A stretch of 64,000 nt of DNA from Amphimedon queenslandica (Eukaryota; Porifera; Demospongiae; Haplosclerida; Niphatidae), in NCBI RefSeq assembly GCF_000090795.2, contig NW_003546253.1:162170-226169 (forward strand), given 5' to 3'. The notes under the pieces are model-generated. The model saw only the letters and a program-made list of their open reading frames with translations. It was not told where the DNA came from and ran no database searches. How positions within the stretch are numbered: the stretch's first letter is position 1; the number at the start of each line of letters is the position of its first letter. The translations under genes were made by a program, and so were the position numbers. Shown here in pieces: positions 31,101 through 48,599 of the stretch.

Positions 31101-34100
31101 TATCATTGACAGTAATAGCGAGACCAATCATTGACTGTAAGCCAGCATTATCAACCCTATCCAGTGTGAGGTTGAGTATAACAGTGCCTGTCTCATTATC
31201 AGCTATGAATGGAGGCCTATTGAATGTGTATGAGTATGACAGAGACTCATTCTGACTGCTAGCAATGGTAATGCCATCAATCATTAAAGTGCTGGGGAGC
31301 ACAGCTTCACTGAATGTCAGTGACAATTGACCAGAATCAATATCAAGAGTGAAGTTAAGGAGCTCCGGTGGTGTTAGGTCAGGAGTATAGTGTTGAACCA
31401 TTAATGCATTTGATGGAAGTATTGGGTATGCTTTCTGCTGGTATATATCATCCATTACATATTGGGTGATACTGATATACGTATCGGCAGGTTCGGTTGC
31501 TAAATCGGTTAATATCTTGATTGCATTAAGATCATCAAACTCAAGATAAAACGTAACGTTATAGTCATCCCATAGGTGAGGTGATACAGCATCATCATAG
31601 CTCCCCTCAAGTGTATATGATACAGAGTCATTGGTATAACTGTGCAATTGTATCTGTGTTGGTCTTAGTGTCTGTATGTCCACAACATCATTAAAAGACA
31701 GAGTAAGTGTGCCTTTATTCATATCTAAATCAAATGCCTCAAGTGATGGTCGTGTTGTGTCTTCGATGAAAGAACCATCTTCAACCTTCATTGTACTGAA
31801 CAAAGATATTGGTACAATGGAATTATTTGAAAAGTCATCAATAGCAGTGTCATTAAAGGCAATAAAAGTGGTCTGATCATTGGTGGCTATTGTAGTGTTG
31901 AGTTTCAGTATGCGTAGATCCTTTCTGTTCATTGCTACCACAATCTGTTGCTTTCTCCGGTCGGCATAGTGTGCCTCTCCTCCTGTTAGGTGATACCAGG
32001 GTTCTCTGATGGGTAGGAGTAACTGAATGAGACAACCACCCAGCCAGACAGGGTAAGGATCAATATAGGTCGCATTAGTGGCATTACCGGTGATGTTAGT
32101 GTTATTAATGGATATATTGTAACCTGGTATTATGAAACCAGATCCTGAACCAGACCCAGAACCAGAACCAGACCCGGAATCAATATCCAAATCAGCAATC
32201 ATTTCAGGAGTCAGCGTAATATTAGTGACATTACTATAGTTTAGCATGTCAGCCATGACTGGTTCGTTGAATATGAAACTCAAATAAGGAGGGCATTGGC
32301 TAAGTGTATACTGCCCAGGATTATAGTAATGAGTGGCATTAGTGATTGTACCATTTCTGTAAAGCTGTGTCTGCCACGGGTTCATGTAAACTGGATCATA
32401 AATGGAAAAGGAGTAAGTATAAGCTTCAGCAATAGCCAAGTCCTGGAGTCTAATGGAACTGATGTTAACTGCTTCATCAAAGAGAAGTGTCAATGAGCCA
32501 TTGTTGAAATTAAAAGAAAGGAATGAGGAGAGCCTTGGTCTTGTAATGTCAGGTAATAGTGTAGAGATCATTAACGAGCTAACTCCATCTATTCTGTGAC
32601 TGATAGCAACTCCAGAAACATCTTCAATGACATTAGTTAATGATAAATAAGAGTCCTCAGGCTCAGTAAATAAATCATTGGTTGCTTTGATTAAGTTCAG
32701 ATCAGGTATGGTCATATTCCACTGTAGAGAGAGACCATCACTGCTACGAGTATAGCTACCGTAATCATACAGGCTTAAAAATATGCTACCATTGAGGTCA
32801 TTTTGAAATGTAAAATTCTGCGGAGTGAAGGAGTTCTCACGGATCACTTCGTCGAAAGTGAAAGTCATTTCTCCGTTGTCAAGATCCATTGTGAAGGAGA
32901 GAAGATTAGGAGATGTGATGTCAGGGAGGAATGAAGTGGGGGTGTGGTGAGCTGCCATGGTACCGGTTACTATGGGGATGATGGCATTATCGTTAATGTC
33001 GGAGAGAAAGGAAGAGGAAAGGCGGAGCCAGCAATTGTAAGAGTCGGTGCACAGATCAGTATCAAGTTTTAACACGTTCAGATCAGATGAATCAAGAGTG
33101 AACGTTAGTCGATAGCTATCCTCAGTGACTGATAGGGAGTCTGCCGAGGGAACAAAGAAATGAGTCGAGTTTACAAAGCCACCATGAAACTCCAAAGCAT
33201 CCGAACGTACACTAGTTGAATTAACAGTCTCAGAAAACGAGAGAGTGAACGATCCTTGATTCAAATCAAACTCATTGAATGTCACAACACTAGGGCTGGT
33301 GATGTCAGCTTTATAAGCTGATACTGCTAACGGAGTGTTGGAATCAATGACCTGATTACCATTATCACTCATGTCTCGGAGTAAATCTGACGTGGGGATG
33401 GAAAGGTAACACGAGCTCTCATATACACATATACGTAATCTCTTCAACTCGTTAAAGTCCTCGGCTTGGATTTGAACACGAGAATAAGTGAGGGGCATCG
33501 AATCGAGAGAAGAAGACATAGAGAGCAAGAGAGATGGAGAAGAGCTTTGACTGGTTTGCTGGAGTCTCAGTCTAGATGGAGTTAAGGAGCCCGTGTTAAC
33601 CGTCTCATCAAAACTGAGTGTCAGTAGCCCAGTATTGAAATCAAGGTCAAAGCTCCTAATAACAGGACCAGTTCCATCAGAAGTATAAGTATTGACTAAT
33701 ACTGCACTGCTCATTGGTACAGGTATTACGTTATTATTGTTCATGTCCCTCACTGCATTTGATGTGAGGCTGAGGTAGGTATTAGATGCTAGGGAGGCAA
33801 GCTCAGTGTTTGCCTTCAACTTGTTAGAGTCTTCTTCACTTAAGACTAGCTGTACAGTTGTAGTGGATAGTAGAGACCCTATACCTCCAGTCAGTGGTAA
33901 GAGGTGAGTGGGTGAAGAGGGAGAGTCCTGTATTGTTAGCTGTGAGGGCTGAAATGAAGTGATATTGACACTCTCCGAGAAGGTGATGGTGAGGGTAGTT
34001 GAGTCCATGTCCAGATCAAAACTGATCAGTGTTGGACGAGTGATGTCTTGAGTGTGATTAAAGACAGGTAGAGCTCCAGTGGGCTCTATCACTACATTAG

Positions 34101-37100
34101 GATTATTATTCATATCTCTGACAGTGCCACTTGATATTGTGACAAATGATGTCTCTTCTGATGATGCTAGTGGGAACATGCCAGTAAGTGCATTGAAATC
34201 AGCACTTCCAAGGTCTATGGTAAGGCTAGTACCACTAGTTGATGTTGTGACTCTACTCACTGATGAGAGTTGGACAGTTTGAGAGGGCATTGAGACGTGA
34301 TCCTGAAATGAAATCCCTGTGATGACAAAGTCAGGAACATTGACTGTTTCGTCAAAAGTGAGCATCACTAGTCTCTCGTTTAGATCTAAGTTTGCTCTGA
34401 TTAAATTAGGTTGTATGGAATCAGGCGTTACTCGAGTTGCCCTTAGGCCATTAGACTGTGGTCTCTCAATGACATTATTACCAGCTGTGTCTCTTACTGT
34501 ACTGGAGGTTATTGAGAGGAATGTGTTAGCAATAACAGTACCGATATTAGTGTGGTACTTAATTTCATTCAAGTCATCATCCTTTAATGCGAGTGTGTAC
34601 ACGTTGCTATTAACAACAGGCCCATCACCTCCAGTGAGAGGAATAGTGAGGCCGGAATCAGCCGGAAGGTTTTTGAGTTTTAACTGCGTCGCATCGAATG
34701 ATGACACACGAACAGTTTCACTGAAATAAAGAGTGAGCTCCTCGGAAGTGAGATTAAGTGTGAAACTATTAAGTACTGGACTGGTAGTGTCACGAGTATA
34801 GCCAGTACCTACTGATAAAGCTGAGTCTGAGTGTATCGGTATTACAGTGTTGTTTCTCTTATCTGTTACAAAGCTACTATCCATCAGTACGTATGTGTCA
34901 CTGGCTGATGATGCCAAGTTCTCAATAGCTTTAATACCATTCAGTACAGACAGAGATAGACTGATGGTCACAACGGGGCTATCATAAGTACTGGTAGTGC
35001 TAGTTACTATATCGTGATGAGCAGTATAATCACTAGCACTGTTAACCAATCTTAATGATGTTATGTTAATGCTTGAACCTTCTATCGTCTCAGAGAAGGT
35101 TAGATTCATAGTCCCTTGATCCATATCAAGGGAAAAGCTACTCAGACTAGGTCTAGCATTATCACTGATGTACGTGGTCACTTGGAGAGGAGTACCAACT
35201 GAAATAGGCAGTACATTATTCGTGGACATATCAAGAACAGTGTCACCAGTGATGGATAAATAGGAATCAGCTCTTGATGTACCAATGGCATCATTAGCTT
35301 TTATAATGTTAATATCCTCAGCTAGCAATTGAATAGCTACTGTATCTGAAGCATCTGTGGGTATGAGTCCGTTTGATCCAGTCAGAGTATAAGAATAACC
35401 AACGCCATTTAGTAGCATTATGTTTGTTACTTGTAGCGTCTTGATGTCAATAGTCTCAGAGAATGTGAGAATGATTTGATCATTAGTTGTATCAAAAGTC
35501 CAATAGAGTAGACTAGGTGAACTGTCATCAGCAGTGTAAACAGTGGCTTGTATTGCTTTACCATCAGTAACTGCAATGACATCAACACCATAAGGATCAT
35601 CAACCAATGTAGCAGCCACAGTGAGGTAAGTGTCACTGATAGACGTACAGAGAGACCTGATTTGTTTGATTCTGTTCAAGTCCTCGTCGCTTAAGAGAAC
35701 ATCTATTACAAAACCATCACTGCTTGAAGTGTTTGAGGTACTCAAGGTATGCCATTGAAGAGGCTCTCTTGATAGACCGTTTTGTAAAGTAATGGAAGTT
35801 ACATCAAATGTTGCAGATGATACTGTATCAGTAAAAGTAAGTGACAGGACACCTTCATTTAAGTCCAAGCTGAACTCATGGATCCTTGGTGCTTGTGTAT
35901 CAGGAGTGAAGAGGGACACTTGTATAGCATCTGATATAGAGAGAGGACTGCTTGATACGTTACTGGTATCATTAGCTGCACCAGTTAGTGATGTTAGATA
36001 TGTGTCACTGACGTTACTAGCTATACCGCTAGTCATTTCAAGGTAAGTTACATCATCATTATTTAGGTCAATAATAATGACAGATGATGCATCAAGGACT
36101 GTGTTGATCCTTATCTCTCCACCGGTCAATGTGTGATGTACCTCATTGGAAGGAGAGGAGTGAAGAGTCAGATGAGTTGGATCTATGGACGATAGTAAAA
36201 CTGCTTCAGAGAATGTTAATGTTAGACTATTAGAATCCAAGTCTAGGTCAAATGAGAGCATACGAGGTGGAGCAATGTCGGGCTGAAATGCACTAGCTGC
36301 TTTAGCAGAGGCCATGCTAATCCCTTGGACAGGGTTGGATAAATAAGATAAATCCCTCACTGTGTATGAGGACAGTGATAAGTAAGTGTTACTGAGTGAT
36401 GTGGCAAGATTGGCTCTGGACTGTAACTGAATTGAGTCCTCACTTGAGAGTGAGATATTAACCACAATGGCAGTATCAGAGAGAGAGGTCTCACCCCCTG
36501 TAAGAGTGTAATAGAGATGAGTATCACTGGTCAATACATTAGCTGCCCCTTGTAATGTGATACCACTGATATTGATGCTTGACTCTAAAACAGGCTCATC
36601 GAAAGTGAGCGATAGAGTAAAGGTGGACATATCAAGAGAGAAGTCCCTCAGTTGGGGTCCCGTGGTATCGTCAGTGTATGATACAACAAACCTCATATCG
36701 GTTCTGATACCGTCTGGTAGTCTTTCTACCGGATTTCCAGCCATATCATCAATGAATGAAGCATTGACTGTCAGCCAGCAGTTAGCAGCTGATGTACACA
36801 CACGCTGGTTTAACTTGAGACGGTTTAAATCCCCAGTACTCAATCTAAAGCTCACCATAGTACCATTAACACACACAGCAGGTGGACATAGTCCTTCTTG
36901 TATTTCAAATCTATCATGAGGTTCGCTGATAGAAGCAAAGTGTTCAAAATAAAGCGTGCCTGGTAGACTAATTGAGCTGACATCCATTGGCTCAGTGAAA
37001 TTGATGGTAAATAGACCAGAGTTTAAATCAAAGCTACGAAATCCATTCATAGATACAGCTGGAGGGGTTGAATCCCGTGTGAATGCTGAAGCCTGGACTG

Positions 37101-37612
37101 CTTCATTGCTAGCATAAGCACGAAGAGTATTACCAATACTATCCACCAAGTTAGTCCCTGCATCAATCTGTATGTATGCATTTGATGCTGCAGTTGCTAA
37201 ATTATAATCAAGTTTGATAGCATTGGCATCTCCAATGGTGAGGTGCAAACGTATCCTACCAGAGCCCAAATCCATCGTGGAGGAACACCCAGTTAGCCTG
37301 TAGCTAGTCAGTGGAGTGTTTGCCCTCTCATTGACAAATATCAGTTTACTGCAGTCAATAGAGGAGACACTGATGGAACCAACATAGCCAAGAACAAGGT
37401 CAAAGGATGCTTCGTTAAGATCCAGAGACCATGATGTAAGGTCGTATGTACCTGAGAGGGAGAAGGAAAGAGAGGAATGAAAATAAAGGGGGTATTATTA
37501 TAATTTATTATTATGATTAAATTGATTTATACATTCAATGCGAGGAATTACCTTGTCCAAAGGCTCCTCCAAAGAGAAAGACAAGATAAATAAATGCTTT
37601 AAAGTAGGCCAT
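1..37612 (-). CDS. Giant secreted protein of about 91 tandem Ig-like (SwmB/Big_5-like) units, 3' end off window
   Basis: Four exons: 37612-37552, 37451-30618, 29664-11277 and 10157 to the left edge. Phases agree at every junction (61 bp leaving phase 1, then phase 1, then phase 2), so about 11,813 residues lie in the window. Exon 1 encodes a signal peptide (MAYFKAFIYLVFLFGGAFGQ), so the protein is secreted or surface-exposed; no transmembrane helix is seen. The rest is one unit of about 125-130 residues: a linker like YTPDTTPPxL, a strand pair FxLDLxxGxLxLxFSETVxxSSL, a TLTGG turn, a DLNxIK segment, TYLSL, and a DMNxNPVxPI end. NxS/T sites are very frequent. The linker/FSETVD/DxxGN pattern is known from bacterial Ig-like repeats (SwmB, SbsA/Big_5); calling these units Ig-like is inference. 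Function is unknown; an adhesive or matrix role is plausible. The frame is still open at base 1. Confidence 0.85.
10190..11250. repeat. 177-bp tandem repeat array in giant-gene intron 3
   Basis: Five consecutive copies of the landmark catgggctatag start at 10378, 10555, 10732, 10909 and 11086, exactly 177 bp apart. Each unit also contains gtcataactcraaaaatttaag, tcaaactttctacat and a gtaataaaaattggggg-type block. The array fills almost the whole intron (10158-11276). It has no coding potential. Confidence 0.92.
11277..29664 (-). repeat. Exon 3 of the giant gene: 18.4-kb exon with about 48 tandem units
   Basis: One uninterrupted reading frame of 18,388 bp. The acceptor is at 29666-29665 (acaacag) and the donor GT at 11276-11275 (ttgag/gtacaa). 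Linker counting gives 48 units, which vary in sequence but keep the FxETV, DLNxIK and DMNxN landmarks. Ser-Gly tracts lie near 17979-18014 and 13038-13062. The frame stays open past the donor into the intron for about 120 bp before a stop, which is chance read-through of repeat DNA. Confidence 0.88.
29750..30540. repeat. 177-bp repeat array in giant-gene intron 2
   Basis: Same family and orientation as the array in intron 3. Landmarks catgggctatag or cataggctatag start at 29999, 30176, 30352 and 30519, so the period is 177, 176 and 167 bp. These copies share a subfamily variant, gctatagccttggg, instead of gctatagtacaggg, so each array was probably homogenised locally. A short TAA/TAG-rich stretch separates the array from the exon 2 donor. 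Confidence 0.9.
30618..37451 (-). repeat. Exon 2 of the giant gene: about 17 tandem units
   Basis: A single 6,834-bp exon. Its acceptor is the AG just before 37451, and its donor GT is at 30617-30616 after the sequence for VYYE. Counting linker motifs (for example AFTRDSTPP, SYTDDTTGP, LFTPDTQAP, HYTPDLTPP) gives 17 units. The first unit begins right after the signal peptide and has a degenerate first half. The unit near 31.9-32.5 kb is enlarged by an insert containing a Ser-Gly tract and a second FNEPV motif. Confidence 0.85.
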
Positions 37613-37934
37613 AATCTTTCAGGCTACGAGTCTATCAATAGCCACCCAACATCCCCTAAGACTGAATCAAAGAAAGAAAAAGACACAAGTAGACAGGAGA
37701 AGTAGGCTTGAGTGTAAGCACCTTTCTGAAGGGAGGAATAGATATGAATGGGCGGCAAAGAGAGAGAAATGGCAATGAATTCACTGATATCCATGGCCAC
37801 CATCGATAAACATCAAAACAGCAATACTGCTGTAATTCATAGATCTAGAAATTCATGGCCCGTTTCGCGGCAATTGGCGGGTAAAATAATTAATTTTATA
37901 TTTTAGTGTCAAAATTGCAAAAAAATAATTAGAT
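37613..37934. other. Intergenic spacer, kelch gene 3' side to giant-gene start
   Basis: This 322-bp spacer holds the promoter and 5' UTR of the giant gene and the 3' flank of the kelch gene, both minus-strand. No canonical AATAAA was found on the minus strand just after the kelch stop. No TATA box or other motif stands out. Confidence 0.5.
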
Positions 37935-39079
37935 CTATGTAACTACAAATTCCTTAACAGTCTTTTGGTCCTCTCCATCAATCTTTCCCCCTATGAACAG
38001 AATTGATTCTTTTAATACAAGAGCACTTGCACCAGCCAGAACTGCCTTGTCAATTTTAGCTCTATAGGCCCACTCATTGGTAGACTGATGATAAGTAAAA
38101 ACTTTATCACCACTGAACAAAAATATCGTCTTATTGCTCAATGCGATGGTGCCAAACTTTGGAGTTTTTTCCGTATAGTTCCAATCAGAAGTTGGATTGT
38201 TTTCATTATAGCCAGAATTACCCGATGCTTTTCCATCTGCTATTGGCTTCGCCAATGACAAACCAACTTGGAGTGCTGACTGAGAAAATTGGTTTCCTTT
38301 CCTTCCGAGCATATAATTGAGTGATGCGGTTATGCACTTATTTCCACATTCTTCATCTAAGTTGCCAGCAACAAAGAGATCGCTATCATCAACTAATACT
38401 GCAGACATTCGTGAGCTTAAAATCTCATTGGGAATGAACAGGCGGGACTTGTACCATTGACGTATTTTAGAATCATGTATTTCAATAATGGGCAACAGGG
38501 CATCGTCATCATTTCTACCCCCAATAGCAATGAGATATCTATCACTGGAGGCAATCGTTGGACTTGAACGAGGAGTTGGCATGGCGGGGTATTTGGATTC
38601 CAAGCGCTTACCATTGTCATAGCAAATGACATCACCGGTCACTTTTCCAGTGTCATGCATAAGGCCTCCCACCACAGCTAATTTTTCCTCCAAGCGTCCC
38701 AGGCCAAACAACTTTTGTGCACCAAGGCAATCAATGCACTTCCACTTGTTCTCAATACCAAGCTTATATATGCAGCCACAAACCCCGATATAATAAACAC
38801 CTTCGATCTCGATGCAGCTTGCATAAGATGTCTTTAACAAGAAAGGAGTTGCATCTTTCAAGTAGCACTGGCTGTCATATTGAGAGAGCCGGCCTTCAAT
38901 TGCTGGGTTAGGTGGCTAAAGGAAGTTAATAAATAAAATGTAAACTTTTCATCTTTAACGACTAGTCTACATACCACGGATGATCTAGGAGGGGCGAGAT
39001 TTTCTGTTTCTTGAGCATCTTGAACATAAGGGGAGTCACTTGAAGTACAATCAGAGGTAGAAGGTGACTTTTGAGCCAT
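37935..39079 (-). CDS. Kelch-repeat beta-propeller protein
   Basis: Two exons, 39079-38975 and 38915-37935, join in phase 0 to give 361 residues. Exon 1 encodes a Ser/Asp-rich, probably unstructured 35-residue N-terminus starting MAQKSPSTSD. Exon 2 starts PPNPAIEGRL and carries kelch-like blades: VVGGLMHDTG followed by a CYDNG strand, IGGRNDDDALLPIIEIHD with a following WY, VAGNLDEE, FLFSGDKVFTYHQSTNEW and FIGGKIDGED. The blades are divergent, but the Gly-Gly and Trp spacing is kelch-like, so a single propeller of about 5-6 blades is likely. There is no BTB, F-box or transmembrane segment, so the partner and process are unknown. It starts 235 bp from CHMP2A, head-to-head. Confidence 0.75.
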
Positions 39080-39314
39080 TGGTTTGGGTGGGGGAATTTC
39101 GGGGAAAGTATCTATTTAATTATAAAAACATCAATATTTTGAACTATTATGTGAGACAGATCTCACTGTATTAGCTAAATATCCAGATAAGGCCCAGGGC
39201 TTATCCTGATCACTGTGCACAGACCAAAGTCTTTCAAGCAGCTCAATTAACGCGATGGGATTTTCCTAAGAGGGTGTGGCTAAAATGTGGGTGGGGCTCA
39301 ATTTAATTTTCAAG
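39080..39314. promoter_or_regulatory. Candidate bidirectional promoter, kelch gene / CHMP2A
   Basis: Only 235 bp separate the two divergent start codons, so both genes must share this space for 5' UTRs and promoters. It contains CACCC/GTGGG-type boxes (gggtgtggct, gtgggtggggct) near 39271-39298. No TATA element is obvious. Shared regulation is inferred from layout only. Confidence 0.45.
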
Positions 39315-39938
39315 ATGCCTCTGACTGATCTATGGAAGGGAAAATCACCAGAAGAGATCGTGAGACAGAACCAGAGAGCTCTGAGGAAGACCATGAGGTT
39401 TAGAAACTTTTACTCATCGTAAGTCATAATCTTGCAAATAGGGAGATTGACAGAGAAAGAGCTAATCTTGAGAAACAGGAAAGAAAGGTGATTGCTGACA
39501 TTAAGAAAACAGCAAAGACTGGACAAATGGTAATAAAAGAGAAACAAAGGAGCTACCTGATCTACTATGGGCTAGACTCTGATTCTTTTTTCTTCTTAAC
39601 TCTCTCCAGGCTGCCGTTAAAATAATGGCCAAGGATTTGGTTCGTACAAGAAATCACATTAAGAAGTTTCACTTGATGAGAGCTAACATTCAAGGAATAA
39701 CTTTAAAATTAACGGTAAGGCTGGGCAGGACAATGGGTGTGGTTACTATGATAGTAATTGCTATTATTATTATTATTATAACAACAACAATAAAAGAGTG
39801 AGAGGGAGAAAGACAGAGGCAAAGAGAGGGAGGGGAAAGCCCTAAACAGCAAAACCAATTATCAAAAGCACAAACAAAATGAAGACAAAAAAAGAAGGAA
39901 CCAACTAAACAAACTAATTAACCTAGTTACTGAAGACC

Positions 39939-40004
<66 letters not shown>

Positions 40005-41463
40005 TAATAGACGATGAAGTCACAAATGGCAATGGCACAATCAATGAAAGGCGTCTCAAGAGTATGTTTATCATTCTTGTTTCTCATATAATAGTTATTT
40101 TTGTATTCTACTTATAATGACTTTAATAATAATAATTTATTATTGTTAATAGGCTATGAACAGAATGAATGCTCAAATGAAGCTGCCACAAATTCAAAAA
40201 ATAATGATGGACTTTGAAAGAGAAGTAAGCTGCTAAAAGCACGTGTACTCATCCACACAATCACATGACACCATATTACATCATATCACATGACATCATA
40301 TTGCATCATATCACAGGACATGTACCTCACATGACATACAGGAAGATGTGCATGTACGTGTACATGTACGCAAATAGAATGTGCTTCACATACATTGACA
40401 CATTGATCATGCATATCATGTTGATCAATATTGACACAAAACGAGGCCATATATGGCACAATCAAAGGATCCTTTTGGTCCAATATTACATTGTACTCTA
40501 TAGTCTGAAATCATGGACATGAAGGAGGAAATGATATCCGATACCATGGAGGACGTGATGGGAGAAGATGAAGAAGAAGAGAGGTAGAGAGAGTATTACA
40601 AATAAACTACTACTCTTGCTATAAATTATTACAATCTAGATTATGTTGTTACATATCAAAATCAATCATTGTTACACCATGCATCATGTGTTAATGATTT
40701 GTTTTGTACATTCTACTTAATCGTTTCCCTTTGCCCTCTTGTTTTTCATAATTTCTGCTTTTTTGTCTCTCTTTCTCTCTCCTCAAGTGAGGCAGTTGTG
40801 CAGCAGGTATTTGATGAGCTAGGACTGCAATGGGTAGATGAAGTAAGTTTATTATTATTATAATTTTAAAAATATCCATTAATCTCTTGTAGTTATCAAA
40901 GGCAGTTCCATCCAGTGGTCCACTACGAACAGATACTACAATGGACTTTGAGGAAAGGTATTGCTCATACACTATCCATGACCTTTATGATCTGATTTTG
41001 GAGCAACTTTAAAAATTCGTAAAAAATCCAATTTTAATTGGAATCAGCTCAAACTTTCTACGCAACATAAGAACATGTATATGTATCAGAAAAAATTATA
41101 AAAATGGACAATTGCCTACTTGTCATTTTTGGTGAAATTTGGCCGTTGACGCTGTACTATAGCACAGGGGCTTTGGCCCGATTTTGGAGTAACTTAAAAA
41201 ATTCGTAAAAAATCCAATTTTAATCAGAATCAGCTTAAACTTTCTACGCAACATAAAAACATGTATATGTATCAGAAAAAATTATAAAAATGGAGAATTC
41301 TCTCCTGACCATTTTTGGCGAAATTCGGCCCAAAGACCCTGTACAGGGACTTTGGCTACACAACACAACATAGCTACACAACATGAGAATATTCATATGC
41401 ATCAGTGTTATTATTGACTTATTTTTAAGGTTGGAGAAATTGAAGTCATCGGATGCCGACTAG
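39315..41463 (+). CDS. CHMP2A: Charged multivesicular body protein 2A (ESCRT-III subunit Vps2)
   Basis: Nine exons: 39315-39397, 39442-39529, 39610-39714, 40011-40061, 40153-40224, 40504-40583, 40788-40842, 40893-40957 and 41430-41463. All phases agree; the product is 210 residues (human CHMP2A has 222). The N-terminus SPEEIVRQNQRALRKTMREI and the following REIDRERANLEKQE, KIMAKDLVRTR and MDMKEEMISDTMEDVMG match the Snf7-family helices, basic first and acidic later. The C-terminus FEERLEKLKSSDAD is an intact MIM1 motif for binding the Vps4 MIT domain. ESCRT-III proteins form membrane-remodelling filaments on endosomes, at the cytokinetic bridge and during nuclear envelope repair. Intron 3 ends in a long ATT run, and intron 8 carries two repeat copies. 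A variant poly(A) signal ATTAAA lies at 41550-41555. Confidence 0.93.
39944..40002. repeat. (ATT)n microsatellite just upstream of CHMP2A exon 4 acceptor
   Basis: About twenty perfect tta/att trinucleotides end roughly 8 bp before the exon 4 acceptor AG at 40009-40010. Length changes here would alter the tract preceding that splice site. Confidence 0.9.
40990..41345. repeat. Two divergent copies of the intronic repeat family in CHMP2A intron 8
   Basis: Two units about 186 bp apart (gattttggag at 40994 and 41180). They share the core tcagctcaaactttctacgcaacataag and atgtatcagaaaaaattataaaaatgg with the 177-bp arrays. The remainder differs (aattcgtaaaaaatccaattttaat), so this is a separate subfamily. 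Confidence 0.75.
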
Positions 41464-42135
41464 GCACAAAGCAACAATTAAAACAGTCATGTTTGTAGTA
41501 TGTACTTGTATCTTAATTTTTAAAACTTTTTATAATAATAACTATTAACATTAAAAGATGGTGTTGGTACATGTCTGTCACAACAATGCACTATTTACTT
41601 TATAATGATCTCAATGTCTCATTGCAACTTTATTTTCCATGCATCATTATATCTGTGCACCATCTTGTATTTAAAATGTAAAATTTTTTAAATAATAATA
41701 ACAAGATTAATCATCATAACTATTATTATTATTCATTACAACTACACGTACACATTTCATCACATAAACACAAACATCAATATTAATTAGTAGTATCATT
41801 AAAAAAAAAAAAGCAAACAACATGAAGAGATGTGGGAACAGTCAGTCGGTGAGAGACATGGGGAGACAGAGCAATGATGAAAATAAACAGTTTACACAAA
41901 ACAAAAGGCAAAAAGAGAGAGTCATGTGAACAAAGTAAGATGAAGTGAGGATCAGTGATGATTGAAGAGTGAATGGGAGAGAGGGAAAGGGAGGGAAGTT
42001 TACAACTAATATAAGAGACATGTGGCAATGAAAGTATTAAATATTAGTAAAGAAGGACTTATGTGTGGAGAAAGAAAAAGAGGGAAAGATATTTAAAAAA
42101 ACAAGAAAGGAAAGATGGCGAGTAAAGACAGTGAG
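41464..42135. other. Convergent 3' intergenic region, CHMP2A / type I receptor 1
   Basis: This region holds the 3' ends of two converging genes. A possible minus-strand AATAAA for the receptor lies at 41634-41629 (TTTATT on plus). Bases 41800-42120 are strongly purine-rich on plus (pyrimidine-rich in the receptor transcript), including an A11 run near 41800. No gene is seen. Confidence 0.45.
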
Positions 42136-48214
<6,079 letters not shown>

Positions 48215-48599
48215 GAAGAGATAGCCCGATAGCCAACAAGAAATAAACGGGACCTCACAGCCTCTGACTAAATACAGCGCGGAGCCCAGCAAGCGGATAC
48301 CGAGAAAAGAAAAGACAGCAAAGAGAGGATCGTCAGGCAAGTAAAGAAAGAGGTCCGGGCCTGATATGTACAGAAATATATATACTACCGGCTAGTGTTA
48401 CAGAGAAAGGAGCGAAGAAATGAAATAAGAGAATAGAGAATCCGGATAAGGTACTGCCCACAAATTACACGCTTCCTTAATTGGACACGCCCATAATAAT
48501 TAAAATTGACGCCACGTGATTTCCGTGTGCCTCCGGATACGTCAATTCACTGCAATAAAGCCACGCCCTAGACTACTGGTCGATATCCATGAAGCAGGA
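48215..48599. promoter_or_regulatory. Bidirectional promoter candidate between two type I receptors, with CACGTG E-box
   Basis: A 385-bp interval separates the start codons of two divergent type I receptor genes. A perfect E-box, CACGTG, lies at 48513-48518 (gacgccacgtgatttcc). Several CCACGCCC/ACACGCCC boxes lie at 48484-48492 and 48562-48569. No TATA box is clear. Shared control is inferred from layout. Confidence 0.5.

Noticed and set aside
40265-40522. Plus and minus open frames in the catatcaca-rich stretch of a CHMP2A intron
   Set aside because: Simple-sequence translation; the interval is the intron between CHMP2A exons 5 and 6.
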